Shown: piece after piece, positions 9,175 to 18,711 of the stretch
How the letters are laid out: each line of letters opens with the position of its first letter
Position numbering within the stretch: the first letter of the stretch is position 1
From: JACRCT01 sp049841135
GTDB taxonomy: Bacteria > Myxococcota > Myxococcia > Myxococcales > UBA5297
Direction of reading: 5' to 3'
Assembly: GCA_049841135.1 (NCBI GenBank)
Contig: JASGHK010000001.1
Coordinates: 744,001-808,000 of the forward strand
Length of the DNA: 64,000 nucleotides
Made by a program: the position numbers and the translations under genes
Notes under the pieces: model-generated
What the model was told of the DNA's origin: nothing
What the model saw: only the letters and a program-made list of their open reading frames with translations
Database searches by the model: none

Positions 9175-10257
9175 ATGCGTTCGCCGCTTCAGTTCAGCGT
9201 CATGCGCGAGGACCCGCGCCTCGAGGAACGCCTGCTCGACCGCATCCCGGGCGAGAAGCGCTTCTTCGGCATCACCGGCGCGGGCTGCACCCTGCTCGCG
9301 CTGGCGCCGCGCCCGGACCTGACCGCGCTGGTCGGCTGCGACAAGGACCCGCACCAGACGACCTGGGCCCGCCTGCGCCTCGCCGCAGCCAAGTCGCTGA
9401 GCCGTAAGGACTTCTGCCGGCTCACCGGCATCTCGCACGTGGACCCGGCGACGCGCGAGGGGCTGCTCAACAAGCTCATCCAGGCCCTGCCGCCCGAGGA
9501 CCGCACCTTCGTCAAGGAGGAGCGCGCCTTCTTCGTCTCCGGCGCCTTCGACGACGGCACCTTCGAGCGCGTCTTCGCGTTCTGGCGCGGCTTCCTGGAG
9601 AAGTTCGTCGTCAGCAAGGACGAGATCCAGCGCCTGTTCGACGGCGACCCCGCGGTGGCCGAGAGCATCATCGGCGCCGACCTCTGGCCGCTCTCGTTCG
9701 AGCTGACCATCCACCAGCGCCTGCTGCTCGCGCTCTTCGGCCCCGACGCCATCCAGCACGCGCCCCCCGGCAGCTGGCCCCGCTACTTCCAGGCCCGCTT
9801 CGAGTGGGCCCTGCGCCAGAAGGACGCGGCCAAGAACCCCTACCTGTCCCACGTGATGCGCGGCCGCTACGGCGCGCTCGACCACGACGACGGCCTGCCC
9901 GACTACCTGACCGCCGTGCGCTACGAGCGGCTGCCGGAGACCGTGGGCAAGGTCACGACCTACACCGGCACGGTCGTCGAGACCCTGGCCGCCCACCCCG
10001 GCCCGTACCACCTGCTGATGCTCTCCAACATCCTCGACTGGTGCAGCGAGGCCGAGTCCGAGGCCATGGCCGCTCCGGTGCTCGAGGCGCTCGCGCCGGG
10101 CGGTTACCTGCTCGTCCGCCAGCTCAACAACGTGCGCCCGCTGCCCCGCTCGTGGATCACCAAGCTCGACTTCGACCCGGTGCTCGAGCGCGACCTGCAG
10201 GGCAACGACCGCAGCTTCTTCTATTCGGCAGTCAGGGTGGGCCGGAAGCCAGCATGA
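9175..10257 (+). CDS. DUF3419 / BtaA-like S-adenosylmethionine:diacylglycerol aminocarboxypropyltransferase
   Basis: A 360-residue protein matching the DUF3419 family typified by BtaA, which transfers the 3-amino-3-carboxypropyl group of SAM to diacylglycerol in betaine-lipid synthesis. Visible landmarks are LQFSVMREDPRLEE at the start, a SAM-binding segment FFGITGAGCTLLALA followed by VGCDKDPHQ, the LSNILDWCSE block, and a C-terminal GGYLLVRQLNN. I chose ATG 9175 because the family begins just before the REDP motif; an in-frame start at 9097 adds 26 atypical residues. The stop overlaps the plsC start (atga), so the two are coupled. No BtaB N-methyltransferase is nearby, so the end product is uncertain. 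Confidence 0.7.
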   Translation: MRSPLQFSVMREDPRLEERLLDRIPGEKRFFGITGAGCTLLALAPRPDLTALVGCDKDPHQTTWARLRLAAAKSLSRKDFCRLTGISHVDPATREGLLNKLIQALPPEDRTFVKEERAFFVSGAFDDGTFERVFAFWRGFLEKFVVSKDEIQRLFDGDPAVAESIIGADLWPLSFELTIHQRLLLALFGPDAIQHAPPGSWPRYFQARFEWALRQKDAAKNPYLSHVMRGRYGALDHDDGLPDYLTAVRYERLPETVGKVTTYTGTVVETLAAHPGPYHLLMLSNILDWCSEAESEAMAAPVLEALAPGGYLLVRQLNNVRPLPRSWITKLDFDPVLERDLQGNDRSFFYSAVRVGRKPA

Positions 10258-11093
10258 CCGACGTGCCTGTCTTCAAGGGGCTGCGGCTTCCGCTCCCCAG
10301 CGCGATCCAGGGGCAGGCGCAGCTCGCTTTCGCCACGCCGATGGTCGTCCTGCACGCCTGCCTCACCAGCCCCGTCCTGGTCATGGGCGCCAAGCTCGCC
10401 CCGCACCTCGAGGAGCCGTTCCTCAAGGGCTGGATGAAGGGCGTGCTGCGCTGGTCGGGCGTCGACCTCACCGTCGACGGCCTGGAGAACCTCGACCCCA
10501 ACGGGCGCTACGTCACCGTCTCCAACCACCAGAGCCTGTTCGACGTGCCCTGCATCAACACCGCGCTGCCGGTGCCGGTCCGCTTCGTGGCCAAGCGCTC
10601 GCTGCTCCGGGTGCCGGTGTTCGGCCCGGCCATGCGCGCGGTCGGCACCGTGGACATCGACCGGGGCGACAAGCACGACGCCGCGCGGCGGCTCGAGGCG
10701 GCCAGGATGAGCGTGGGCCGCAAGGCCTCCATCCACTTCTTCGCCGAGGGAACCCGCAGCCAGGACGGCCGCCTGCGCCACTTCAAGAAGGGCGCGGCGG
10801 CCATGGCCCTCGCGCTGCAGGTCCCGCTGGTTCCGGTGGCCGTCTTCGGCACGCGCTTCATCTACCCGAAGGGCACCTTCACCGGCCTCAAGCCGGGCAC
10901 CGCGCACGTGAGCATCGGCAAGCCCATCGCGCCCACCGGCTCGCAGGACACGCCGGAGGAGCGCACGAAGCTGACCGCCCTCGCCCGGGCGGCCGTGCGC
11001 GACCTGCTCGCCAGTCGCGGTGCCCTGGTCGGCGATATCGAAGCAGCAGAGGCAGCAGGGGGCTCAGAGCAGGAGGTTCCTCATGGGAGCTGA
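10254..11093 (+). CDS. plsC: 1-acyl-sn-glycerol-3-phosphate acyltransferase (PlsC family)
   Basis: A 279-residue membrane-associated acyltransferase. The diagnostic NHQSLFD (HX4D catalytic motif) lies near residue 88 and FAEGTRS near residue 164, with PVAVFGTRF further on. A hydrophobic N-terminal segment (FATPMVVLHACLTSPVLVMG) would anchor it in the inner membrane. It acylates lysophosphatidate or another lyso-lipid. The start overlaps the DUF3419 stop and its own 3' end overlaps the next gene, so three lipid-related or housekeeping genes are translated as a block. Pairing with the BtaA-like gene suggests a role in making a modified membrane lipid. Confidence 0.85.
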   Translation: MTDVPVFKGLRLPLPSAIQGQAQLAFATPMVVLHACLTSPVLVMGAKLAPHLEEPFLKGWMKGVLRWSGVDLTVDGLENLDPNGRYVTVSNHQSLFDVPCINTALPVPVRFVAKRSLLRVPVFGPAMRAVGTVDIDRGDKHDAARRLEAARMSVGRKASIHFFAEGTRSQDGRLRHFKKGAAAMALALQVPLVPVAVFGTRFIYPKGTFTGLKPGTAHVSIGKPIAPTGSQDTPEERTKLTALARAAVRDLLASRGALVGDIEAAEAAGGSEQEVPHGS

Positions 11094-11854
11094 GCGCCAA
11101 GCGTTCTCCGTCTCCATCTTTGCCCGCAACGCAGGCCGCATCCTGCTGGTGAAGCACAAGCGGCTGGGGACCTGGCTGCCGGTCGGCGGCGAGATGGACC
11201 CGGGTGAGACGCCGCTCGAGGCCGCGCGCCGCGAAGCTCAAGGAGGAGACCGGTCTCGTCGGCTCGTTCGTGCAGGTCGCGGGCATCGACGGCACCCCGC
11301 CCGGCTACCTGGGCTACGAGGAGCACCTGGCCGGCAGCAAGGGCCTGCACCTCAACTTCTGCTTCGTGGCCGAGGTCGCCACCGACCAGATCAAGCCCAA
11401 CGAGGAGTTCAACGAGTACCAATGGGTGGCCGACCCATCTCTGGTGGAGTGCCCGCGCAACGTGCTCGAGCTGGGCCGGATGGCCTTGCACGGCGGGACG
11501 CCGTTGCTCGCCCTCGCCCGGGCCTGGCTCGCCGCCCTCAACCGCCACGACGCCGAGGGCCTGACGCGGCTCTATGCGGACGACGCGGTCCACACCAGCC
11601 CCTGGGCCAAGGACCGACGACCGCAGTCGCTGGGTGAGATCCGCGGCCGCAATGGGATCCAGGGCTGGTGGGCGGACTCCTTCAAGCTCTTCCCCACCCT
11701 CCATTACTCGGAGAAGAACCTCGCCGCCGATCGCGAGCGCGTCTTCCTCGAGTGCATGCGCTCCTCCGGCAACACCGAAGAGCCGACGCTGATCGCGGTG
11801 GTCCTCGTCTGCCGCAATGGGCGCGTCGGGTCGTCGCACATCTTCCGGGGTTGA
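11083..11854 (+). CDS. Nudix hydrolase fused to a SnoaL-like domain (one frameshift)
   Basis: The start ATG 11083 has an aggagg site at 11071-11076 inside the end of plsC. Residues 1-130 form a Nudix domain. The Nudix box G-x5-E-x7-REL-x-EE-x-GL is perfect only if one A is removed from gaagctc at 11233-11239, which strongly supports an indel error there. The second half, from about LARAWLAALNRHDAEG, is an NTF2/SnoaL-like domain (LTRLYADDAVHTSP, IRGRNGIQGWW). Nudix enzymes hydrolyse nucleoside diphosphates linked to another group. SnoaL-type folds act as small-molecule isomerases or binding domains. The combination is uncommon and its substrate is unknown. Confidence 0.75.
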
Positions 11855-11875
11855 GCTCCCGTGGTGCCCAGGCCC

Positions 11876-11899
11876 GAGCCGCAAGCGTGAGCGCGCGGG
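11876..11899 (-). repeat. Dispersed intergenic repeat, copy 1 (inverted)
   Basis: The reverse complement reads cccgcgcgctcacgcttgcg plus a few bases. It matches copies at 12136-12160 and 26894-26918. All three sit just after gene ends. Confidence 0.6.
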
Positions 11900-12067
11900 C
11901 CTCCTCCTGCCCTGGGCAGTGATGAGGTCCGAATCGAGCACAGGCCCTCTTCGCATCTCACAGCGTGTTCAAGCTCGACGCGGTCCAAGTGGCGAGGGCC
12001 CGCCCAGAGTTGCGTAAGGTATGTCAGCGTTCATCAACATCCACTGACCGCCCTGGGCTCTCAACGA

Positions 12068-12106
12068 CGAGTCGAGCAAGGACCGATGGAGTCCCTGCTC
12101 GACTCG
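12068..12106. terminator. Hairpin between convergent genes, probable terminator
   Basis: A 16-bp stem (12068-12083 with 12091-12106, one G-T type mismatch) around a 7-base loop, followed by ttt. It lies in the 304-base gap between the convergent Nudix and VWA genes, which otherwise holds only the two dispersed repeat copies. Confidence 0.6.
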
Positions 12107-12135
12107 TTTCCGGTCACTGCACCGGGCTCAACCAT

Positions 12136-12160
12136 CCCCGCGCGCTGGCGCTTGCGGCTC
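12136..12160 (+). repeat. Dispersed intergenic repeat, copy 2
   Basis: Begins ccccgcgcgctggcgcttgc. It matches the copies at 11876-11899 and 26894-26918. Its last bases run into the stop codon of the VWA gene. Confidence 0.6.
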
Positions 12161-13676
12161 ACTCCTCCCCGACGTTGTTGCTCCCGAAGTTCTGGATGGC
12201 CTTGCGCGAGGCATGCCGCACCGTCTCGTCCCCGCCGCCGCCGAGTGCGTTGGCCGAGCTGGAGAAGAGGGCCCGCAGATTCCCGAAGACGTTGATCGAT
12301 CCGCTCAGCTCGCGAGAGTTGAGATCCTTGTTCGCCACCGAGACCGTGGCGTGGGCGCTCTCGAGCATCCGCAGCGCCTCCTCGCGCCGCCCCTGGTCAT
12401 TGAGCTCGATGGCCCGGCGGGCGTCGGCGATGCCGCGGCCGTTGATGCCGTAGGTCAGCACCTCCTTGTCCTCCAGCCGCGTGACCTCCTCCGACGAGGT
12501 GGTGGCGTGCGCGGTCAGCGTCGGGGCGAGCGACATCGCGCGAGCCCGGTCGGTGGCGATTTCGGCGAACGTCGCCACGGCGTCGACGACCGGGAACTGG
12601 CCCGCGGAGGGGCGAACGGTCAGGCGGGCGAGGACGCGCTGGTGCGTGGTGCTGGCCAGGTCCGGCAGGCTGACCACGACGTCGCTGCCGACGCGCTCGA
12701 AGAGGTTGCCGTACACGTCCTCGATGGTCACGCCGTCCGCGGGGTGCAGGACGATCTTCACGTCCGCGGCGACGAGCTTGGCGGCCAGGGTCAGCTCCTT
12801 GACGAAGGCGGTGGCGATGGCGGTCGGCTCGTCCAGGAAGCGGAAGCGGCCGCCGCCGTGCTCGGACAGCCCCTCCATCAGCGTCGAGTTGAAGTCCACG
12901 CCGACGCCGACCGCCGAGAGCGTCACGCCGCGCCCGCGCAGGTCGGCGGCCATGGCGAAGAGCTTCTCGTTGCGCAGCTCGCCCATGTTCGCCTGGCCGT
13001 CGGAGAGCAGGACCATGCGCCGCACCGACTTGTCCGCCCGGGAGTCGGCGAAGAGCATCCGCGTGGCGAGGTCGACGCCACCGGAGAGGTTGGTCGAGCC
13101 CTCGGCGACGATCTCCTCGACCGCCGACAGCGCCCGCGCCCGGTTGACGTCGTTGATCTCGATGGAGGGCAGCACCACGCGGGCCGAGGTCTCGTAGCTC
13201 ACGATGACCAGGCGGTCGCCGTCGCGCAGCTGGCGCACGACTTCGCGCGCGGCCGAGCGGGTGTTCTCGATCTTCGGGCCCTGCATCGAGCCCGAGCAGT
13301 CGATGACCAGAGCCAGCTGCACCGGCTCGCGCCGCTCGGAGGTCGAGGTCGCCGGCTTCGCGGTGACGTCGGCCTGGAAGTAGACCTCGCGAGGCCCACC
13401 CGCGAGCATCGCCGGGTTCGACAGGCGGGGCATCACCTTGACCGCGTCGGAGGCCGCGAGCTTGGTTGCGTCGGCGAAGGCCGCGGGGACCGGGGCGAGC
13501 GCGATGGGCGCGGCCGCGATGGCCGGGGCGACCGGAGTCACCGGCGAGACCGCGGCTGCGGGGGCAGTCAGGGCCGCGGGAGCGGCAGGCCGGGACCAGA
13601 GCAAGGTCAAGGCGCCCAGCAGGAGCATCGCTCCCCCGGCGGCGAAGATGGCTGCGGTTCGGGTCTTCGCGTTCAT
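12159..13676 (-). CDS. von Willebrand factor A domain protein, membrane-anchored or exported
   Basis: A 505-residue protein. The start at 13676 is favoured over an in-frame ATG nine bases upstream because the aggag site is then correctly spaced. An N-terminal hydrophobic segment (AIFAAGGAMLLLGALTLLW) is followed by an Ala/Pro-rich linker. A VWA domain covers roughly residues 115-290, with a complete MIDAS: DCSGSM (DxSxS), the Thr in GSTNLSGG and Asp in LLSDGQ. The remaining part resembles the C-terminal region of YfbK-like VWA proteins. The gene is divergent from an ECF sigma factor, with 201 bases between, so the two may share regulation. Partner proteins are unknown. Confidence 0.85.
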   Translation of the reverse strand: MNAKTRTAAIFAAGGAMLLLGALTLLWSRPAAPAALTAPAAAVSPVTPVAPAIAAAPIALAPVPAAFADATKLAASDAVKVMPRLSNPAMLAGGPREVYFQADVTAKPATSTSERREPVQLALVIDCSGSMQGPKIENTRSAAREVVRQLRDGDRLVIVSYETSARVVLPSIEINDVNRARALSAVEEIVAEGSTNLSGGVDLATRMLFADSRADKSVRRMVLLSDGQANMGELRNEKLFAMAADLRGRGVTLSAVGVGVDFNSTLMEGLSEHGGGRFRFLDEPTAIATAFVKELTLAAKLVAADVKIVLHPADGVTIEDVYGNLFERVGSDVVVSLPDLASTTHQRVLARLTVRPSAGQFPVVDAVATFAEIATDRARAMSLAPTLTAHATTSSEEVTRLEDKEVLTYGINGRGIADARRAIELNDQGRREEALRMLESAHATVSVANKDLNSRELSGSINVFGNLRALFSSSANALGGGGDETVRHASRKAIQNFGSNNVGEE

Positions 13677-13784
13677 GGCGTACATCTCCTGTAGTCGCCC
13701 GGAATCACGAGGCTTCCGGTGCGTCTGGCTTGGGCTGCGGCGCTGCGGGCGTTCACTTGCTCTGTCGCCCGAGCCCGAATTTTC

Positions 13785-13815
13785 GGGAACCCCCGCCTCG
13801 ATCTCCGCGGTTCCC
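13785..13815. promoter_or_regulatory. Inverted repeat in the VWA/sigma divergent region
   Basis: The arms gggaacc (13785-13791) and ggttccc (13809-13815) are separated by 17 bases. GGAAC is also the usual -35 core of ECF promoters, read here on either strand. The position between two divergent starts suits an operator or paired ECF promoters, but no clear -10 was found. Confidence 0.25.
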
Positions 13816-13877
13816 GCGCGAGACCACCTGCCTTCCCCAAAACGCTCCGCCGGACGACTCACCCGGCGGAGGCAACG

Positions 13878-14507
13878 ATGGCACTGGCGGCCGAGCTGAC
13901 TTGGATGTTTGACCACGCGGGGGAGCGTCCTCTAGCGTTGCGCGCCGCCATGTCCGACGACTCCCAGATCGTGGGCGACCTCTACCGGCGCTACGGCCCA
14001 GCCGTGAACCGCCGGCTGCGGTCCATGCTGGGCGACGAGCAGGAGGCGCTCGACCTGACGCAGGAGGTCTTCCTCGCCTTCCTGGATGCGCGCAAGCGCC
14101 TGCGAGGCGAGGCCGCGCCGTTCACGGTCCTCTACCAGATCGCCACGCACAAGGCGGTCGACAGCCTGCGGCGCCGCGCCCGGTGGTCGGGGGCGCTGGG
14201 TCGCATCGACTATCAAGAGGACGCCGACGAGCAGGCGACCTCTCCCGACGTCGATGACGCCGCGAGCTCGCCCCGGCGCGTCGAGGCTGCGCTGGACCTG
14301 GCGCTGCTGACCCGCGACGAGCCGCCGGAGGTCCTCACCGCCGCCTTCATGTACTTCGTCGAGCGCTACACCACCGAGGAGGTTGGCGAGGCCCTCTCGC
14401 TGTCGCGCAAGACCATCGGCAAATACCTCGCCGGGTTTGCTCAGCGGGCACGCAAGCGCTCGGAGAAGCTGGAAGCCGGAAACGGAAAGAAGGAGGCCGC
14501 GCGATGA
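13878..14507 (+). CDS. RNA polymerase ECF-type sigma-70 factor
   Basis: A 209-residue sigma factor. Start 13878 has a ggagg site six bases upstream; ATG 13950 is the alternative with no clear site. Region 2 runs from IVGDLYRRYGPAV through DLTQEVFLAFLDARKRLRG to IATHKAVDSLRRRARW. Region 4 is the C-terminal YTTEEVGEALSLSRKTIGKY helix-turn-helix. The stop overlaps the start of the membrane protein gene 14504, the classical sigma/anti-sigma arrangement. It probably responds to an envelope signal and may control the divergent VWA gene and itself. Confidence 0.9.
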   Translation: MALAAELTWMFDHAGERPLALRAAMSDDSQIVGDLYRRYGPAVNRRLRSMLGDEQEALDLTQEVFLAFLDARKRLRGEAAPFTVLYQIATHKAVDSLRRRARWSGALGRIDYQEDADEQATSPDVDDAASSPRRVEAALDLALLTRDEPPEVLTAAFMYFVERYTTEEVGEALSLSRKTIGKYLAGFAQRARKRSEKLEAGNGKKEAAR

Positions 14508-15223
14508 GCCGACAGATCAAGGATGCCCTGCTCGAGCGCTACCTCGCCGGCGACGTCACGCCGGAGCAGAGGAAGTCACTGGACGCCACGCTCTCCGCCT
14601 CCGAGGACGACCGCGCACGCCTGGACGAGCTGCAGAAGGACACCTCGGCGTTCCTGGTCGCCCACCCGCCCGGCCCCCTGGTCGCCAAGGTCGCGGAACG
14701 CCAGCGCAAGCGGTTCTTCCTGCGCCTGATGATCCCGGCGGTTGCGGTGGCTGGCTGCGTGGCGCTGCTGGCCTTTGCGGCGCACCAGGTGCCCATCGAC
14801 CAGAAGAAGATCGAGCTGGCCGTCTTCGCGGCCCAGGCCGACGGCATCGCGCGTCCGCTGGCCGTGGCCACGCCCGGCGACGCGGTGAAGTTCCTCCTTG
14901 CCGGCAGGGCGATGGGCTACGTGGCGGTCATGGGGCGCGACGCGCAGGGCCACGTGCGCGTCTACGTCCCCAAGGAGGGCCAGACCGCCGAGCGCTATGA
15001 CCCCAAGAAGCCGCTGCTGCCCGGGGTCTCCAACCTCTCCCCGCAGGAAGGCCGCGAGGAGATCATCGGCCTGTTCTGCCCGCGGGAGTTCGAGCTGGCG
15101 CCGGTCGTCGAGGCGCTGCGTGACCGCCAGCCGCTCACCGGCCTGCTGCCCGAAGGCTCGGTGACCGCCATCGTGCCGCTCGAGAAGACCCAGGCAGACG
15201 GGAAGCCAGCAGCAGCTGAATGA
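14504..15223 (+). CDS. Putative anti-sigma factor, single-pass membrane protein
   Basis: A 239-residue protein overlapping the sigma gene by ATGA. The N-terminal 60 residues (LLERYLAGDVTPEQRKSLDATL) resemble the short helical anti-sigma or zinc-finger-like head, but no HxxxCxxC is present. A single transmembrane helix (LRLMIPAVAVAGCVALLAFAA) is followed by a periplasmic domain of about 135 residues resembling DUF4384-type modules (MGYVAVMGRDAQGHVRVYVP). Role as anti-sigma is inferred from position and topology. Confidence 0.65.
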   Translation: MSRQIKDALLERYLAGDVTPEQRKSLDATLSASEDDRARLDELQKDTSAFLVAHPPGPLVAKVAERQRKRFFLRLMIPAVAVAGCVALLAFAAHQVPIDQKKIELAVFAAQADGIARPLAVATPGDAVKFLLAGRAMGYVAVMGRDAQGHVRVYVPKEGQTAERYDPKKPLLPGVSNLSPQEGREEIIGLFCPREFELAPVVEALRDRQPLTGLLPEGSVTAIVPLEKTQADGKPAAAE

Positions 15224-15227
15224 AGAA

Positions 15228-15253
15228 CGGGGCGCCCGTCGCCGGACGCCCCG
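15228..15253. terminator. Hairpin between convergent anti-sigma and clpX genes
   Basis: An 11-bp stem with one mismatch (15228-15238 with 15243-15253), loop tcgc. On the minus strand it is followed by ttcttcattc, so it fits clpX termination best. It may also serve the plus strand. Confidence 0.6.
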
Positions 15254-15281
15254 CTCGAATGCCCACTCAGCCGAAGCCGCG

Positions 15282-16568
<1,287 letters not shown>

Positions 16569-16663
16569 GTGCTGCCTCCAGACACCGCGGCTCCTGGCCG
16601 CGCCCCGACCCAGAACCTACGTCCGAGCCCTCGTGAATCCTAACTTCGCCTCCGGGCCCATCC

Positions 16664-16688
16664 ATTCTATCCCAGGACAAGCCCTGGG
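16664..16688 (-). promoter_or_regulatory. Candidate -10 element and palindrome upstream of clpX
   Basis: On the minus strand a TAGAAT hexamer (16664-16669) is preceded by an inverted repeat cccagg-n6-cctggg at about 16671-16688. It lies roughly 95 bases before the clpX start. No good -35 was seen, so this is a weak call. The rest of the 16569-16815 gap shows nothing else. Confidence 0.3.
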
Positions 16689-16815
16689 CCAGCCGCTCGA
16701 ATTCCGGCCGGGCGGCTACCGGCCCACTGCAACCCGGAGCGAGTTTCGCCCCAAATATAGGTCCCTGCCCTCTCCTACCGCCATTCAAGCTCTGCGGCAT
16801 CCCCTCACGTGTCGC

Positions 16816-17507
16816 CTACCCGAAAGGAGGCCACCAGGCGTCGAGCTTCTCTTTGTCCTTCGACGGCTTGGCGTCCTTCGCGGCCAACTCCTCGACCTCG
16901 GAGGCCAAGGCGTCGGCCTTCTGGGCGACCGAGTCCGGGATCTCTTGCAGCCCTTCATGTCGGCGGCCAGCTTGCGCGCGGCCAGCGCCAGCCGGCGCAG
17001 CAGCAGGTCCGGCGTCGGTGCGGCCTTGGCCGGCTTGGGCTGCTCCGGGTAGCGCTGCGCCAGCTCCTTGGCGATCTCCTTGGGCTGCTGCTCGTCGTCC
17101 CAGATGCGCTCGCGCAGCTCCTTGTAGTCCTTGTCGGAGAGCTGCCCGCGCTGCTCGGCACCGGCGAGCACGCTGACCACCTCGAACGGCGGCGCGTCCT
17201 GGTCGGGGGCCGGGGGCTTCTCGGCGTCGAAGAGCGACTTCTCGTGGCGGGCGAGGAAGGCATAGCTGTTGGTGAGCTTGAGCGCGGTCTGGCGCTTGAT
17301 GCGCAGCTCTTCCGAGCAGTAGTCCTCGAACGTCTTGTAGCCCCACTCCTCCCAGGCGCCTTCGTTGCGCACGCGCACCAGCAGCGAGCCGAGCTCGACC
17401 CAGCTGGTCTTGAAGCGCTGGGCGACCTGGATCACCTGGTGGCGCAGCGAGCCCGGGGTGAGCTCGGCGGCCTTCGCGGCCATGGCGGCCTGTCCCTTGG
17501 TCTGCAT
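16816..17507 (-). CDS. Uncharacterised cytoplasmic protein (one frameshift)
   Basis: Begins at ATG 17507 (gagg ten bases upstream; a GTG at 17516 is possible). About 230 residues with a helical N-terminal region (SLRHQVIQVAQRFKTSWVEL, WGYKTFEDYCSEEL) and a Lys/Glu/Ala-rich C-terminus. The frame breaks near 16948: inserting one base rejoins it to LQEIPDSVAQKADALASEVE and a stop at 16816. I do not recognise the family; the N-terminal part resembles helical DNA-binding-associated proteins seen in myxobacteria, but this is only an impression. It lies downstream of the GYF-domain gene on the same strand. Confidence 0.6.
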
Positions 17508-17600
17508 GCGGAACACACCTCACGAAGAAGAGAGCGGCGGGCAGGGATACACCGTCCGGCACCGGACTGTCGATGCTCTCGAAGCGGATGGGGCCAGGAC

Positions 17601-18549
17601 CTACTTGGGGGCGTTGATGCGGAACGCCATCTGCACGCTGGCCTGCTCGCCTTCGTACTTCGGGAACTGCCACTTCTTCATCTCGGCGAACATGCACTTG
17701 AACAGGTCGGTGTCCTCGCCCTTGAAGTCGGGGTTGTCGATCCAGAGCTTGGTGACGTGCCCGTCGTTGCCGATGACGAAGTCGATGGGCACGCGGGTCT
17801 CGTAGCCCGGCTTCTGACGCTTGGCCTCGGCGATGAGGCACGGGTGCAGGGTCGCCTTCCTGGCCTTGACCACGCCGTTGATGGCGTCCTGGTCCCACTG
17901 CTGGACGACCCCGACGTCGTTGTCGGGCATCTTGCTGCCGACCGCCGAGGGGTTGGTGGGGCCGTTGGGACTCGCGGGGTTGGCCGGGTTCTTGGGGTTC
18001 GCCGGGTTCTTCGGTCCCAAAGGCTTGGGGATCTTCGGGTTGGTCCCCGGCTGGCCCGGGCCCTTGATGGCGTCGGGGTAGGCCAGCTCGTCGTCGTTGC
18101 GGGCGGAGGCGAGCTTGATGGACGGGAAGCTCGTCGGTGATGACCGGATCCGGCAGCTGGATCTGCTTCTCCCAAGGCCGGTGGATGGCGAGGTAGACCG
18201 CCAGGTAGCCACCGCCGACGAGCAAGACGACGCTCATCGTGCCCATGCCGGCCAGCTTGAACAGGCGGCCGCGTCGGCGCTCGCGGTTCATCGTCTCGCT
18301 GGCGACCTCGACGCGCAGCTTGGCCTTCGCCTTGGCCAGGTGGACGCGGAACTTCTCGACGGAGGCCAGAGGCTGGAACTTGGGCTCCAGGTTGAAGGGC
18401 GCAACTGGAGTGTTCTCGTCGATGTCGCCGGCGAAGAGCAGCTCCACCAGCTTCGCGAAGGGAACAGGCCCCAACAGCAAGTCGCCCTGCTTGAAGAGCC
18501 AACTACCGCCTGTGGTGCCGACGTCGACGCCGAGCCCGTCCGACGCCAT
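17601..18549 (-). CDS. GYF-domain, single-pass envelope protein with AgmX/TonB-like C-terminal domain (one frameshift)
   Basis: The start at 18549 has aggag six bases upstream. Residues about 15-80 form a GYF_2-type domain (WLFKQGDLLLGPVPFAKLVE), followed by a transmembrane helix (MGTMSVVLLVGGGYLAVYLA). A Pro/Asn repeat linker (KNPANPKNPANPASP) leads to a C-terminal domain of the TonB/AgmX type: one Cys in LHPCLIAEAK, strands around RVPIDFVIGNDGHV and a closing MAFRINAPK. The frame needs one base removed from the ggg at 18124-18126, giving LPSIKLASARNDDE. The architecture matches myxobacterial gliding-motility-associated AgmX-like proteins that span the envelope. The ligand is unknown. Confidence 0.75.
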
Positions 18550-18711
18550 CGCCACCTCCTGGAGTTGCGTTTTCGAAGCCCGATGCGACCTCCATCGGCC
18601 ACATCAGCCAGCCATGATAGCGAGTGCGCGCTCGGGTGGGAAAGCATCTGTGTGAGACCTGCCTAGAGGCGAGGCGGCGGGCGGTCGGTCGCACGCCGCC
18701 CCGGTCGGCAT

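Noticed and set aside
11083..11854. Programmed frameshifting in the Nudix gene
   Set aside because: No slippery heptamer or pseudoknot is evident; a single extra A in an expected GAGCTC, as in two other genes, is simpler.
16569..16815. A small gene upstream of clpX
   Set aside because: No frame has a ribosome site or plausible composition; only promoter-like and palindromic motifs are seen.
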